DNA from: Mycetocola miduiensis
Lineage (GTDB): Bacteria > Actinomycetota > Actinomycetes > Actinomycetales > Microbacteriaceae
Reading direction: 5' to 3'
Assembly: GCF_900115155.1 (NCBI RefSeq)
Contig: NZ_FOVM01000002.1
Location: forward strand, 2,550 to 66,549
Length of the DNA: 64,000 nt
The notes under the pieces were generated by a model, which did no database searches, was not told the origin of the DNA, and worked only from the letters and a program-made list of their open reading frames with translations. Every line of letters starts with the position of its first letter. Position 1 is the first letter of the stretch. Both the position numbers and the translations under genes were made by a program. Below, in pieces: positions 63,222-64,000 of the stretch.

Positions 63222-63227
63222 TACCGT
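63222..63227 (+). promoter_or_regulatory. -10 element of leaderless AraC-regulator promoter
   Basis: TACCGT, 6 nt, then ATG 63234; no RBS. Confidence 0.5.
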
Positions 63228-63233
63228 TCTCCC

Positions 63234-63692
63234 ATGACCCCGCAGGAGCTGGAGAACCTCGCCTGTCTGCGACGGGCGCGCGATTCGATTGACAGGAATT
63301 TCGCGGAGCCGCTCGACGTGCCGTCCATGGCACGCGTCGCCCTCATGTCACCGGCGCATTTCTCCCGCCGTTTCCGCTCCGTGTACGGGGAGACGCCGTA
63401 CGGCTACCTGATGACCCGCAGGATCGAACGGGCGATGGCGATGCTGCGAGACGGCGCCAGTGTCACGGATGCCTGCATGGCGGTCGGCTGTACGTCTCTC
63501 GGGTCGTTCAGTTCACGGTTCACCGAGATCGTCGGCGAGAGCCCGCGCGCCTACCGGGGCCGGGAGCACCATGCGGTCAACGCCATGCCAGCTTGCGTCG
63601 CGAAGGCCCAGACCCGGCCGGTCCGGAACGCATCGAGCGGGACGCGCGATTCGAGCAGGATCGGAGAAGTCCGAGACGCGGTCGCGGCGTAA
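63234..63692 (+). CDS. AraC family transcriptional regulator, DNA-binding domain only
   Basis: 152 aa. Two helix-turn-helices: LDVPSMARVALMSPAHFSRRFR, and VTDACMAVGCTSLGSFSSRFTEI followed by GESPRAYR. No ligand-binding domain, and the C-terminal 40 residues are unstructured and basic. A VOC protein gene starts 10 nt after its stop, a common actinobacterial pair, so it may control that gene. Confidence 0.88.
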   Translation: MTPQELENLACLRRARDSIDRNFAEPLDVPSMARVALMSPAHFSRRFRSVYGETPYGYLMTRRIERAMAMLRDGASVTDACMAVGCTSLGSFSSRFTEIVGESPRAYRGREHHAVNAMPACVAKAQTRPVRNASSGTRDSSRIGEVRDAVAA

Positions 63693-63695
63693 CGT
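63690..63695 (+). promoter_or_regulatory. -10 element overlapping the AraC stop codon
   Basis: TAACGT begins at the regulator's TAA stop and is followed by 7 nt and ATG 63703. It suggests that the VOC gene also has its own leaderless transcript. Confidence 0.45.
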
Positions 63696-63702
63696 TCCGG
63701 TC

Positions 63703-64000
63703 ATGACAACCACACTTCAGTACACCAACATCACCGTCGACGACGTCGACGAATCCCTCCCCTTCTACCGGGATGCGCTCGGCCTCGAGGTCAAGAACGA
63801 CGTGTCATCGGGTGGATTCCGCTGGGTCACGCTCGGTACCGACGCCCAGCCCGGCCTCGGAATCGTGCTCTCCATGCCGCACGCCGGCCGTTCCCAGGGC
63901 GACGGCGATGCGCTGCAGGAACTCCTCACCAAGGGCGTCCTGCCGATGCTCGTCTTCAGCACCGATGACCTCGACGCGACGTTCGAAAGCGTCAGGGCAT
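63703..64000 (+). CDS. VOC (glyoxalase/bleomycin resistance) family protein, 3' end outside window
   Basis: 99 codons to the window edge without a stop. TTTLQYTNITVDDVDESLPF is followed by YRDALGLEVKNDV, the first beta-alpha-beta module of VOC proteins. Then come FRWVTLGTDA and IVLSMPHAG. The metal-site residues cannot be judged fully because the second module is cut off. Function unknown. Confidence 0.85.
   Translation, partial: MTTTLQYTNITVDDVDESLPFYRDALGLEVKNDVSSGGFRWVTLGTDAQPGLGIVLSMPHAGRSQGDGDALQELLTKGVLPMLVFSTDDLDATFESVRA

Noticed and set aside
1-64000. CRISPR arrays, complete insertion sequences, rRNA genes
   Set aside because: No regularly spaced direct repeats, transposase motifs or rRNA sequence were seen.

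Overview
The window is high-GC actinobacterial DNA, most likely from the family Microbacteriaceae. The evidence is two DUF7882-type proteins, a DUF3039 protein, the block DEAD-box helicase / MiaE-like ferritin fold / DUF3107 / AdnA / AdnB / NudC / UvrD2 / Lon-like PDZ protease / UPF0182, and many leaderless start codons. The genus cannot be fixed from the sequence.

Layout. (1) 1-1038: the 5' part of a signal-less pappalysin-type (M43) metalloprotease, running off the left edge. (2) 1191-22586: a housekeeping block with RNA helicase, MiaE-like protein, a broken PIN gene, DUF3107, the AdnA/AdnB helicase-nuclease pair for double-strand break resection, an APH-fold pseudokinase, NudC, a UvrD2-like helicase, a ThiF/cyclodehydratase-like protein, a zincin-like protease, a Lon-type PDZ protease, a UPF0182 membrane protein and a methyltransferase. 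As remembered, its order resembles Mycobacterium tuberculosis Rv3193c-Rv3211. (3) 22694-35949: a variable region bounded by two identical initiator tRNA genes. It holds an excisionase, an integrase stub, remains of a DUF6504-dnaE2 SOS cassette with a LexA-like box, a decayed FAD monooxygenase and a decayed ProV-like ATPase. Its intact genes are an HdeD-lipase fusion, a lipoprotein, DUF1622, DUF2254, DUF421 and a class A penicillin-binding protein. (4) 35991-45470: a second signal-less metzincin with a small beta-rich partner, small family-specific genes, an M23 peptidase, a nitrilase/aminotransferase pair and an HtrA protease. (5) 45600-52953: a teichoic-acid-like glycopolymer locus with two GT2 enzymes, a CDP-alcohol phosphotransferase, a TagF-like polymerase, the TagGH exporter and a nucleotidyltransferase. 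(6) 53208-64000: an ABC transporter whose ATPase has a very long histone-H1-like N-terminal tail, DUF3039, pncB, murI-rph-rdgB, a flavin oxidoreductase, a cation efflux protein, an AraC regulator and a truncated VOC protein.

Working together: AdnAB, UvrD2 and the former dnaE2 cassette concern DNA repair. MurI, the class A PBP, the M23 peptidase and the teichoic-type cluster concern the cell envelope. The most unusual items are the two signal-less metzincins (one with a possible inhibitor-like partner), the pseudokinase, the H1-like ABC ATPase, and a window-wide preference for GGATGCC/GGCATCC that appears to override normal codon choice.
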